This document shows, piece after piece, positions 1 through 6,535 of a stretch of 9,643 nt of DNA. The DNA is from Verrucomicrobiales bacterium (GTDB taxonomy: Bacteria > Verrucomicrobiota > Verrucomicrobiia > Verrucomicrobiales > DEV007). The notes beneath the pieces were generated by a model. The model was not told the origin of the DNA. It worked only from the letters and a program-made list of their open reading frames with translations, and searched no databases. The DNA is taken from assembly GCA_007123695.1 (NCBI GenBank), contig SLGN01000500.1:1-9643 (forward strand), written 5' to 3'. Each line of letters starts with the position of its first letter. Position 1 is the first letter of the stretch. The position numbers were made by a program, and so were the translations under genes.

Positions 1-1402
1 CGGCGGAGAGATCGTAGAGCTGGAACTCGGGCAGGCCGCTGTGGTCGTCTCTGCCAGGACGGGGGTAGCTCCAACCGCCCGAGCCGGGACAGAGCAGCAG
101 CTTCCAAGGACCGTCGCGGATGGCAAAGCTGCCGTTGACCGACTGGCTCACCAGGGAAGTGCGGATGGGCTCGCGGTCGGTGCCGAGCAGGGCGGGCAGA
201 AAGCTGACGCTGTCTTCTCCGGCGTCGGCGGGCAGTTCTTGCTGGAGAATTTCGGCGAAGGTTGCGAGGAAATCGATCTGGCAGACGATCTGGTCGGACA
301 CGGTTCCGGTCGGCGTCCGTCCCGGCCAGCGCACGAGGAAGGGGATGCGGTGTCCGCCTTCGTAGAGATCGGCCTTGTGTCCCCGGTAGATGTGGCTGGG
401 GTTGTGGCCGGCGGCGAGGAGTTCGGGGAAATTCGCCTGGGGCGAGCATCCGTTGTCGCTGGTGAAGACGACGATGGTGTTTTCGGCGAGTCCGAGCTCG
501 TCGAGGCGGTCGAAGATCTTGCCCATGTCGTCATCGATTTGCATGACAAAGTCGGCGTAGGCGTTGAGGCCGCTCTTTCCCTGGAACTCGGGCGTCGGCA
601 CGATGGGGGTGTGGGGCGAGGCGAGCGGGACGTAGGCGAAGAAGGGCCGTCCTTCTTTGGCCTCGGGGGCGCGTTCCTCGAGATAGTCGAGGAGCCGTTC
701 GGTGATGCCAGGCTGCACGTCGATGGCTTCGAAGCCGGGGCCGGCGGGGCCGGGGCGGTGGAAGGCCTTCTCGACGCTGGCGATCTCGGTGGGGAGGCGG
801 TCGCGGATCCAGACATAGGGGAACATGTCGAGGGAACCGCTGATGCCGTAGAAATGGTCGAAGCCGACGTCGAGGGGGCCGCCGTGGATGGGCGAAGCGT
901 AGTCGACGAGCGGGGCGTCGGGGAAGGGGGCGCCGAAGTTCCCCCCGTCGTCGGCGACGGAGCCGTTCTGGAGCGGCCACTTCATCCCGAGATGCCATTT
1001 GCCGATGCAGGCGGTGTGGTAGCCGCGCTCGCGCAGGAAGCTGGCGACGGTGGTGCGGCCTTCGGAAACGAGGGGTGGGGAAAAGCCGCCGAGCACGCCG
1101 CTCTGGAGCCGAGTGCGCCAGTGGTAGCGCCCCGTGACGAGGCTGTAGCGGGTTGGGGTGCAGACTCCCGAGGTGGTGTGGGCGTCGGTGAAGAGCACCC
1201 CTTCCTGGGCGAGCTGGTCGATGCGGGGCGTCGGAATCTTCGACTCGGGATTGTAGCAGGAGACGTCGCCGTAGCCGAGGTCGTCTGCGAGGATGACGAG
1301 GATGTTGGGCTTTTCCGAAGCGGACGCGGGGGCGCCGGAGCCGAAGAGGCCGCAGATTGCGAAGAGAACGCCGAGGAGCGGGGATGGGAGGAAGGATTTC
1401 AC
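1..1402 (-). CDS. Secreted arylsulfatase (formylglycine type), C-terminus cut off by window edge
   Basis: Type I sulfatase of the alkaline-phosphatase fold, predicted to hydrolyse sulfate esters outside the cytoplasm. The visible 467 residues open with a signal peptide (about residues 1-29, hydrophobic core 9-21, likely cut after ASA). Metal-binding Asp40-Asp41 lie in the KPNILVILADDLG stretch. The formylglycine motif is C81-T-P-T-R85, followed by Lys135 (GKWH), His264 (SPH), Asp316-Asn317 (FTSDNG) and Lys343 (GHKADLYEGG), the usual catalytic set. The start is a GTG at 1402: it gives a clean signal peptide, no in-frame ATG lies close by, and the preceding sulfatase gene stops only 22 bp upstream, suggesting cotranscription. 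No Shine-Dalgarno is visible. The reading frame is open to base 1 and ends in QLYDLSA, which normally precedes the last few dozen residues of the family, so only a short tail is missing. TGRYHWRTRLQSGVLGG resembles arylsulfatase A-like enzymes of PVC bacteria. Substrate unknown. Confidence 0.93.
   Translation of the reverse strand, partial: MKSFLPSPLLGVLFAICGLFGSGAPASASEKPNILVILADDLGYGDVSCYNPESKIPTPRIDQLAQEGVLFTDAHTTSGVCTPTRYSLVTGRYHWRTRLQSGVLGGFSPPLVSEGRTTVASFLRERGYHTACIGKWHLGMKWPLQNGSVADDGGNFGAPFPDAPLVDYASPIHGGPLDVGFDHFYGISGSLDMFPYVWIRDRLPTEIASVEKAFHRPGPAGPGFEAIDVQPGITERLLDYLEERAPEAKEGRPFFAYVPLASPHTPIVPTPEFQGKSGLNAYADFVMQIDDDMGKIFDRLDELGLAENTIVVFTSDNGCSPQANFPELLAAGHNPSHIYRGHKADLYEGGHRIPFLVRWPGRTPTGTVSDQIVCQIDFLATFAEILQQELPADAGEDSVSFLPALLGTDREPIRTSLVSQSVNGSFAIRDGPWKLLLCPGSGGWSYPRPGRDDHSGLPEFQLYDLSA
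455..487. repeat. 33-bp stretch identical to 2007-2039 in the neighbouring sulfatase gene
   Basis: Bases 455-487 are identical to 2007-2039. On the minus strand both encode AENTIVVFTSD, which carries a metal-binding Asp, with every codon the same. The two host genes belong to clearly different sulfatase subfamilies, so identity at all synonymous positions is more than the protein motif requires. The third sulfatase has different DNA at the same place. Conserved motif plus strong codon bias, or local gene conversion, could explain it. Confidence 0.9.
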
Positions 1403-1424
1403 GGTTTCGAAATTGGGAGTTTTG

Positions 1425-2942
1425 TCAGGGGACGAGGAGCGGGGCCCAGAGGGCGCTGTCGGAGACTTCGGGGGTCTTTCCGTCGGGCGGAAAGCTGGAC
1501 TCGGCGGCTTCGCCAAGAAGGCGGGAGAGTTCGGTGACGGTTCCGGCGTATTCGGGGTTTTCGGCGAGGTTGACGAGTTCGCCGGGGTCTGATTGATGGT
1601 CGTAGAGTTCGCGGCCTTCCGCGCCTTCGTGCCATTCGGTGTAGCGCCAACGTTCGGTCCGCAGGCTGTAGCCGAAAAAGCGTTTGCCGCCTGCTCCGGC
1701 TGGTGCGCTGGGGCCCTTGCCGCGACCGCTTCCGCCGCGCATCACTTGAGTGAGCGCCCAGCCGCGGCCCTGGGCCGAGGGGTCGGCGAGCAGGGGCACG
1801 AGGCTCTGGCCCTGGAGATTGCCGGGAGCGTCGATGCCGGCGAGTTCGGCCAGGGTGGGATAGAGGTCGATCTGGCTGACGGGCTCGTCCACGACTGTGC
1901 CGGGCTTGCTCGTGCCGGGCGCGACGACGAGGAGCGGAACCCGCGCGCTGCCTTCGAAGAGGCTCGACTTCTGCCAGAGTCCGTGTTCGCCCATGTGGTA
2001 GCCGTGGTCGCTGGTGAAGACGACGATGGTGTTTTCGGCAAGGCCGAGGCGGTCGAGGGCGGAAATGACTTTGCCGACCTGCGCATCGACGAAGCTGATG
2101 CTCGCGTAGTAGGCCTGCACGCACTCGCGGCGGAGGGCCTCGGTGAGCTGGTCCTGCTCCCGTTTGTAGCTGCCGAGGGCGGCGGCGGGGACTTCGGGAG
2201 GATTTTGGTCGATGGTGGGGAAGAGGGGCATGTCCTCGAGGCGGTAGAGGCCGAAGTAGGGCTCTTTCGGCGCAACGTAGGGGGTGTGGGGGCGGAAGAA
2301 GCCGACTGCGACGAAGAAAGGGCGGTCCCGGTCGCGGGCGCAGCGTTCGAGGACCCATTCGGCGTCCTTCGCGAGGATGGCGTCGGTGTGCTTGTCCTCG
2401 CTGCGGGGGGAGGCGTACCAGCTGAGGGTGCCGCCGAACTGTCCGGGGGTGAGGGTAAAGATTTCGTCCTCTTCCTCGAGGCGGTCGACGCCGGCGGGGT
2501 TCAGCTCGAGTTCCCAGGAGGCCGGGTCGTCGTGTCCGCCGGTGCCCACGGATTTCGGGACGTTGTAGTGGTAGAGCTTGCCGAGGCGGGCGGCGAAGTA
2601 GCCGGCGTGGCGGAAGGCCTGCGGCAGGCTGACATGCTCGGGGATGGTCTGGCGGAAGATCTGGGCGTTCCGGAGGATGCCGGTGCTGTTTGGATAGAGG
2701 CCGGTGAGCATCGAGTTGCGGCTCGGTCCGCAGAGGGGGAAGGTGCAGTAGGCCCGCTCGAAGCGGACGCCGCGGGCAGCAAGGGCATCGATGTGGGGAG
2801 TCTGGGCTCTGGGGTCTCCGTAGCAGCCGAGGTAGTTGTTGAGGTCGTCGGAGACGATGAAGAGTATGTTGGGCCGCTCGGCTGCGGTGCCGGCAGCAGC
2901 GGCGAGGAGGATGGGAACGAGGACGGAAAGGAGGGTTTTCAT
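1425..2942 (-). CDS. Secreted sulfatase, iduronate-2-sulfatase-like
   Basis: Type I sulfatase of 505 residues resembling iduronate-2-sulfatases and their relatives in polysaccharide-degrading PVC and Bacteroidetes bacteria. Signal peptide at residues 1-21 (MKTLLSVLVPILLAAAAGTA). Metal ligands Asp32-Asp33 in IVSDDLN. Formylglycine motif C71-G-P-S-R75. Lys122 and His125 (GKLYH), His219 in FFRPHTPYVAPKE, Asp312-His313 (FTSDHG) and Lys325 complete the active site. SDDLN, CGPSRNSMLTG and the SxRTERWRYTEW region are typical of this subfamily. A Gly/Ser/Pro-rich stretch at residues 402-420 looks like a low-complexity insertion before the conserved GYSLRTE block. The frame is open for 100 further codons upstream, but those residues lack family similarity and would overlap the ABC ATPase gene, so the ATG at 2942 with its signal peptide was chosen. 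No Shine-Dalgarno is seen. The 22-bp gap to the next sulfatase suggests a two-gene transcript. Exact substrate is unknown. Confidence 0.95.
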   Translation of the reverse strand: MKTLLSVLVPILLAAAAGTAAERPNILFIVSDDLNNYLGCYGDPRAQTPHIDALAARGVRFERAYCTFPLCGPSRNSMLTGLYPNSTGILRNAQIFRQTIPEHVSLPQAFRHAGYFAARLGKLYHYNVPKSVGTGGHDDPASWELELNPAGVDRLEEEDEIFTLTPGQFGGTLSWYASPRSEDKHTDAILAKDAEWVLERCARDRDRPFFVAVGFFRPHTPYVAPKEPYFGLYRLEDMPLFPTIDQNPPEVPAAALGSYKREQDQLTEALRRECVQAYYASISFVDAQVGKVISALDRLGLAENTIVVFTSDHGYHMGEHGLWQKSSLFEGSARVPLLVVAPGTSKPGTVVDEPVSQIDLYPTLAELAGIDAPGNLQGQSLVPLLADPSAQGRGWALTQVMRGGSGRGKGPSAPAGAGGKRFFGYSLRTERWRYTEWHEGAEGRELYDHQSDPGELVNLAENPEYAGTVTELSRLLGEAAESSFPPDGKTPEVSDSALWAPLLVP

Positions 2943-3121
2943 CGGTGGAATCAGGGGCAGCCCGAAAAGCGGGTCCAGAGTTTTTTTAGGTTCAGTGGTT
3001 TCACGAGGGCGAGCGGAGCGATTCGCTGGTCTTGGTTCAAGGGGTTCGGTTTCTCTCTTTCTTCGATCGATGGGCTGTTCTTTCGGGCGGAGGCATCCAG
3101 TGCGTTTGCAAGAGCGCGCGG
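2943..3121. other. 179-bp gap between ABC ATPase and sulfatase genes
   Basis: No gene is supported here. It contains a run of seven T on the plus strand (2981-2987), preceded at 2961-2973 by a weak 4-bp inverted repeat CCCG-AAAAG-CGGG, and an 11-bp palindrome AGCGA-T-TCGCT at 3017-3027. For the minus-strand sulfatase the T run is an A tract about 39-45 nt before the start codon. It is the longest gap inside the sulfatase island and the most likely place for a promoter of the two downstream sulfatase genes, but I see no clear -35/-10 pair. Confidence 0.5.
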
Positions 3122-4093
3122 TCAGTCGATGCATTCGGCGCAGTTCTGGACCCAATGCGTGGGGGTCGTCTCGACCAGCTCGGGGCGGGGACCGGACGGG
3201 GTGCCCGGCTTCCGGCCCGGGCATCTCGGTGCGAAGGCACAACCTTCGATGGGGGCGGCCAGGTTCGGCGGCAGACCGGGGATGACGTGCAGTTCGCGGC
3301 CTTTCTCCTGCAGCGCGGGAACGGACCGCTGCAGGGCGCGGGTGTAGGCATGGCGGGGCGTTTCGAAGATCGACGCCACGGGAGCCCGCTCCACGAAGCG
3401 GCCGGCATACATGACGTTGACGTAGTCGCAGACTTCGGAGACCACGGCGAGATCGTGGGTGATGAAGATGACTGCGGTGCCCAGCTCCGCCTGCCGCGCC
3501 TTGATGAGGTCGAGGACCTGCCGTTGGATCGTCACGTCGAGTGCGGTGGTGGGCTCGTCGGCCACGAGGATCTCGGGGCGGGTCACGAGGGCCATGGCGA
3601 TCATGACACGCTGCCGCATGCCCCCCGAGAATTCGTGCGGATAGCTGTGGATGCGGCTGGCGGCATCGGGGATGCCAACGGCGTCGAGCTCCTCGATGGC
3701 GCGGGCCAGCGCCTCGCGCCGGGGCAGCCCGAGATGGAGACGCAGCGGCTCGACGAGCTGGGTCGAGATCCGCAGGTAGGGGTTGAGCGAGGTCATCGGA
3801 TCCTGGAAGATGAAGCCGATGCGCCGACCCCGGATGTTCCGGAGTTCGGGCTCGCCCAGCCGCAGCAGGTCGATGCCGTCGAAGACCGCCTCGCCTCCCT
3901 CGATGCGTGCCGGCGGCATGGGGAGCAGCCCGAGCAGCGAGTAGCAGGCCACCGACTTGCCCGAGCCCGATTCGCCGACGATGCCGACGGTCTGGCCCGG
4001 TTCGAGGTCGAAGGAGATTCCATCCACGGCCCGGACGATACCGTCGCGGGTGTGGAAGGAGGTCCTGAGGTCGCGGACTTCGAGCAGGGCCAT
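3122..4093 (-). CDS. ABC transporter ATP-binding protein, DppD/OppD family (orphan)
   Basis: Cytoplasmic ATPase subunit of a peptide/nickel-type ABC importer, 323 residues, a normal length for DppD/OppD. Walker A GESGSGKS at 40-47, Q-loop Gln97 in FQDPMTSLNP, signature FSGGMRQR at 155-162, Walker B ILVADE at 175-180, D-loop around 184-186 and switch His213 in ITHDLAVV. The C-terminal oligopeptide-type extension follows (IPGLPPNL, then GCAFAPRCP). Cysteines in this tail are Cys285, Cys291, Cys318 and Cys321; related proteins usually have a Cys about seven residues after the second one, which is missing here. The ATG at 4093 begins the family's usual LLEVRDLRTSF; the longer open frame upstream only reads antisense-frame sequence of the preceding sulfatase gene. 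The gap to that sulfatase is 19 bp, suggesting cotranscription. No permease, second ATPase or binding-protein gene is adjacent, so it either works with components encoded elsewhere or serves import of sulfatase products or peptides. The last point is inference. Confidence 0.94.
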   Translation of the reverse strand: MALLEVRDLRTSFHTRDGIVRAVDGISFDLEPGQTVGIVGESGSGKSVACYSLLGLLPMPPARIEGGEAVFDGIDLLRLGEPELRNIRGRRIGFIFQDPMTSLNPYLRISTQLVEPLRLHLGLPRREALARAIEELDAVGIPDAASRIHSYPHEFSGGMRQRVMIAMALVTRPEILVADEPTTALDVTIQRQVLDLIKARQAELGTAVIFITHDLAVVSEVCDYVNVMYAGRFVERAPVASIFETPRHAYTRALQRSVPALQEKGRELHVIPGLPPNLAAPIEGCAFAPRCPGRKPGTPSGPRPELVETTPTHWVQNCAECID

Positions 4094-4112
4094 GGCGGGC
4101 GGGAGAGGCGGC

Positions 4113-5654
4113 TCAGCGGGAGCGCTCGCCGGCGATGATGGCCGCGAGCTTGTTCCGCAGCCTTGCCGCCACGTCGGCGTTGTTCTCCAGCACGTCGCGC
4201 CGCTCGCCGGGGTCGTTCTCGAGATCGAAGAGCTCGAAGCGCGGCACCTTGGTGTTTTCGAGGAGCCGCTCCACGACCATGTTGCGGGCACGGCGCGAAT
4301 CGTGCCGCACCAACTTCCACTTGCCCGAGCGAAAGCCGTAGTTGCCGCCATTGCCGTTGTCCTGCTGAACGAGCTCGGAGCGTCCATTCGCTCCCTGCGC
4401 CCCGAGCAGCGCCCCGAGGATCTGGGCAGAGTCGGGGGCGGCTTCGGGCGGCAGCTTTGCGCCGGTGAGTTCGGCGAAGCTGGCGAAGAGATCGATGGTC
4501 GAAACGATCTCGTCGGAAACGCCGGGCTCGACGACGCCGCGCCAGCGCACGATGAAAGGGGTGCGGGTGCCTCCTTCGTAGACGCTGTATTTGCCGCCCC
4601 GCCATGGACCGCCGGCGCGGTGTTCTCCGAGCTTTTCGAGGGCGCCGTCGGCGTATCCGTCGTCCATCACGGGTCCGTTGTCGGAACAGAGCACGACGAG
4701 GGTGTCGTCGGCCACGCCGAGCCGGTCGAGGGCCGACATCAGCTCGCCGACGCACCAGTCGAACTGCATGATGGCGTCGGTGCGGTAGCCGTGGGCGGTG
4801 GTGCCCTGGAAACGCTCGTGCGGCATGCGGGGCACGTGGGGGTCGTGAGAGGCGAAGACGAGGAAAAAGGGCTCGGCGGCGTCATTTTCCATCCATTTGA
4901 CGGCCCGCTCGACCCACGTGTCGGCGAGATCCTCGTCGCGGAAGCGGGCCGCCTCGGCCCCGGTATAGAAGCCGATGCGGCTGATCCCGTTGTGGATGGT
5001 GCCGTTGTGGCCGTGCGTCCAGTTCATGCGCAGGGTCTCGCGGTGGGTCAGGCCCGTGGGATGGTCGTCGGAGGGGCGCTCCTTGTAGATCCGCAGGGGA
5101 TCGGCGGGGTCGAGGTTGCGGATGCGGAGGTCTTCCAGATAGACTTGGGGAACCCGGTCGTTGGTGGTGGGCAGGAGAAAGCAGTGGTCGAAGCCGATGT
5201 CGAGCGGCCCGGGGCGGATCTCGCCGTTCCAATCGGGACCGTCGGGGCCGCCGAGGCCGAGGTGCCACTTGCCCACGATGGCGGTGCGGTAGCCCACGGT
5301 CTTGAGGACGCCGGGCAGGGTCGGCGTGCCCGGCAGGATGATGGCGGGCGCGTTGGGGGGGGCGATCCCGGTGCCCTCGGTGCGGAAGGCGTAGATGCCG
5401 GTGAGGAAGGAGTAGCGCGTCGGCGTGCAGGTGGAAGCGGTGCAGTAGCCGCTGGTGAAGCGCACGCCTTCTGCCGCGAGCCGGTCGATGTGAGGGGTTT
5501 CGTAGGTCGAGGCGCCCTGGCAGGAGATGTCTCCCCAGCCGAGGTCGTCGGCCATGATGACGAGGATGTTGGGGCGGCGGGGCTCGGCTTGGAGCGGGAA
5601 GGACGCAAACAGGAGCAGCAGAAGGGCCGGGAGGAAGGGCGAGGGAGATCTCAT
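4113..5654 (-). CDS. Secreted arylsulfatase (formylglycine type)
   Basis: Type I sulfatase of 513 residues, full length. Signal peptide at residues 1-23 (hydrophobic core LPALLLLLFASF, likely cut after LQA). Metal ligands Asp36-Asp37 in IMADDLGWGD. Formylglycine motif C76-T-P-T-R80. Then GKWH with Lys129, SHDPH with His270 and His273, CSDNG with Asp325-Asn326, and GGKYSVYEGG with Lys355, the expected arylsulfatase A-like catalytic set. The tail carries the usual FELFDLENDPGE motif near residue 475. The first ATG of the open frame lies 18 codons upstream at 5708, but that stretch overlaps a strong inverted repeat and would bury the signal peptide, so the ATG at 5654 is preferred. No Shine-Dalgarno precedes it. 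It is the first gene of the sulfatase island, after a 192-bp structured gap, and is followed 19 bp later by the ABC ATPase. The sulfated substrate cannot be told from sequence. Confidence 0.96.
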   Translation of the reverse strand: MRSPSPFLPALLLLLFASFPLQAEPRRPNILVIMADDLGWGDISCQGASTYETPHIDRLAAEGVRFTSGYCTASTCTPTRYSFLTGIYAFRTEGTGIAPPNAPAIILPGTPTLPGVLKTVGYRTAIVGKWHLGLGGPDGPDWNGEIRPGPLDIGFDHCFLLPTTNDRVPQVYLEDLRIRNLDPADPLRIYKERPSDDHPTGLTHRETLRMNWTHGHNGTIHNGISRIGFYTGAEAARFRDEDLADTWVERAVKWMENDAAEPFFLVFASHDPHVPRMPHERFQGTTAHGYRTDAIMQFDWCVGELMSALDRLGVADDTLVVLCSDNGPVMDDGYADGALEKLGEHRAGGPWRGGKYSVYEGGTRTPFIVRWRGVVEPGVSDEIVSTIDLFASFAELTGAKLPPEAAPDSAQILGALLGAQGANGRSELVQQDNGNGGNYGFRSGKWKLVRHDSRRARNMVVERLLENTKVPRFELFDLENDPGERRDVLENNADVAARLRNKLAAIIAGERSR

Positions 5655-5662
5655 GGCCCGGG

Positions 5663-5692
5663 AGTCTACGGCATGGGATGGGGGCGGCGCAA
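5663..5692 (-). promoter_or_regulatory. Possible sigma70-like promoter of the sulfatase island
   Basis: On the minus strand, TTGCGC (5687-5692) and TAGACT (5663-5668) are separated by 18 bp. The first matches the -35 consensus at 3 of 6 positions and the second the -10 consensus at 4 of 6. Transcription would begin only a few bases before the ATG at 5654, giving a nearly leaderless message. The match is weak and could be chance. Confidence 0.2.
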
Positions 5693-5704
5693 CGGAATTG
5701 CGCC
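5686..5704. repeat. Perfect 7-5-7 inverted repeat upstream of sulfatase gene
   Basis: GGCGCAA (5686-5692), loop CGGAA, TTGCGCC (5698-5704). The stem can be extended by two G-C pairs past a one-base bulge (5683-5684 with 5705-5706). It lies 32-50 bp upstream of the sulfatase ATG at 5654 and overlaps the weak -35-like element. It could be a repressor or activator site or a hairpin in the transcript. No U run follows it on the minus strand, so it is not a typical terminator. Confidence 0.6.
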
Positions 5705-5719
5705 CCAAGAATGCCCAAC

Positions 5720-5752
5720 GCGGGATCGAACGCCGCGTGTGGGGAATCCCGC
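5720..5752. repeat. Inverted repeat with 7-bp arms, 19-bp spacer
   Basis: GCGGGAT (5720-5726) and ATCCCGC (5746-5752) are exact reverse complements separated by 19 bp. It lies in the same gap as the stronger repeat at 5686-5704. Function unknown; it may be a regulatory site or chance in GC-rich DNA. Confidence 0.4.
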
Positions 5753-5783
5753 AACGGAAGGCGGAAGCCGGTTGCCGGAACGT

Positions 5784-5845
5784 CTGAACGCCGGATCACC
5801 AACAGGCGAGGGGATGGGACGCCAAGCTGCGTTCAGGATTTTTTT
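5784..5845 (+). terminator. Terminator-like hairpin plus T7, pointing antisense to the genes
   Basis: CTGAACGC (5784-5791) pairs exactly with GCGTTCAG (5829-5836). The intervening loop can form an inner GGCG/CGCC stem, and GA followed by seven T (5839-5845) comes after it on the plus strand. That is the order of an intrinsic terminator for plus-strand transcription, although no plus-strand gene exists here. The 37-nt loop makes it weaker than textbook cases. For the minus-strand peroxiredoxin message it would be a 3' stem 13 nt after the stop codon, which might act as an mRNA end-stabiliser. Confidence 0.35.
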
Positions 5846-5846
5846 G

Positions 5847-6479
5847 TCAGGAACCTTTGGCGAGGTAGGCGGCGGTGCTTTCGTGGTTGGCCTGCATCGC
5901 TTCGCTGCCGAGTTCCCAGTCCATGGGGCAGACTTCGCCGTTTTCCTCGAAATGCTGGAGGGCATCGACCATGCGGATGGCCTCCTTGATGGAGCGGCCG
6001 AGGGGGAGGTTGTTGACGAGCTGGTGCTGCACGATGCCCTCTTTGTCGATGAGGAAAAGTCCGCGGTAGGCGATGAGCTCGCCATCGACGACGAGTTCGC
6101 CGAACTCGTCGAGGTCGTAGTCTCCGACGAGGACGTCGTAGGCTGCGGAGATGGTCTTGTTGGTGTCGGCCACAAGCGGATAGGTGACGCCCTCGATCCC
6201 GCCCTTGGAGCGGGGCACCTGCAGCCAGCCCCAGTGCGACATCTCCGTGTCGGTCGAGCAGCCGACGATGGCGACGTCCCGCTTCTCGAACTCGGCGAGG
6301 TGGTCCTGGAAGGCGTGGAGTTCGGTGGGGCAGACGAAGGTGAAGTCCTTCGGGTAGAAGAAGAAGATCACGTATTTCGATCCGCGGTACTGGTCGAGGG
6401 AGAACTGCTCGACGATCTGGCCGTCGACGACGGCTTGGGCGGTGAAGGAGGGTGCGGGCTTTCCAACGAGGACTGACAT
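5847..6479 (-). CDS. Typical 2-Cys peroxiredoxin (AhpC/Prx1 family)
   Basis: Cytosolic thiol peroxidase that reduces hydrogen peroxide and organic hydroperoxides; 210 residues, slightly longer than the family norm of about 190-200. The active-site motif P43-xxx-T47-xx-C50 (FTFVCPTE) carries the peroxidatic cysteine, and EVCPMDW carries the resolving Cys184. The conserved Arg is Arg139 in YRGLFLID. Two points are unusual. An acidic insert of about a dozen residues (around 117-133, GDYDLDEFGELVVDGE) lies just before Arg139. The C-terminus ends AYLAKGS, lacking the YF motif, and GGIEG replaces the GGLG motif that together mark overoxidation-sensitive enzymes. The ATG at 6479 gives the normal MSVLVGKPAPSF start. 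The gene has its own gaps on both sides (144 bp upstream, 192 bp downstream), so it probably is its own transcription unit. No ahpF or dedicated reductase is visible, so thioredoxin is the likely reductant. Confidence 0.95.
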   Translation of the reverse strand: MSVLVGKPAPSFTAQAVVDGQIVEQFSLDQYRGSKYVIFFFYPKDFTFVCPTELHAFQDHLAEFEKRDVAIVGCSTDTEMSHWGWLQVPRSKGGIEGVTYPLVADTNKTISAAYDVLVGDYDLDEFGELVVDGELIAYRGLFLIDKEGIVQHQLVNNLPLGRSIKEAIRMVDALQHFEENGEVCPMDWELGSEAMQANHESTAAYLAKGS

Positions 6480-6492
6480 GGCAGAGTTTGGG

Positions 6493-6507
6493 TATCGGTT
6501 CGCGATA
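6493..6507. promoter_or_regulatory. Candidate operator upstream of peroxiredoxin gene
   Basis: Perfect inverted repeat TATCG-GTTCG-CGATA, 14-28 bp upstream of the peroxiredoxin ATG. Position and symmetry fit a small operator, perhaps for an oxidative-stress regulator, but it is short and no regulator gene is nearby. A TTGAAA hexamer just upstream on the minus strand could be a -35 element but lacks a matching -10. Confidence 0.3.
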
Positions 6508-6535
6508 GTTTCAAAAGGACGGGCGGGGCGGGAAC

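Noticed and set aside
41..1537. 498-codon plus-strand open frame
   Set aside because: Antisense to the left-edge sulfatase, whose minus-strand reading shows a signal peptide and complete catalytic motifs.
2943..3242. 100-residue N-terminal extension of the iduronate-type sulfatase
   Set aside because: It would overlap the ABC ATPase gene, lacks similarity to the family and would bury a good signal peptide.
1593..3347. 584-codon plus-strand open frame
   Set aside because: Antisense shadow of the iduronate-type sulfatase and its upstream gap, with the same Gly/Val/Glu-rich composition.
4094..4387. 98-residue N-terminal extension of the ABC ATPase
   Set aside because: It reads an out-of-frame version of the preceding sulfatase; the family start is at the ATG at 4093.
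3957..6476. 839-codon open frame on the plus strand across sulfatase, gap and peroxiredoxin
   Set aside because: It is antisense to genes with clear family motifs. In GC-rich DNA the codons TTA, CTA and TCA are rare, which leaves an antisense frame open. Its translation is low-complexity Gly/Ala/Val/Glu with no recognisable domain.
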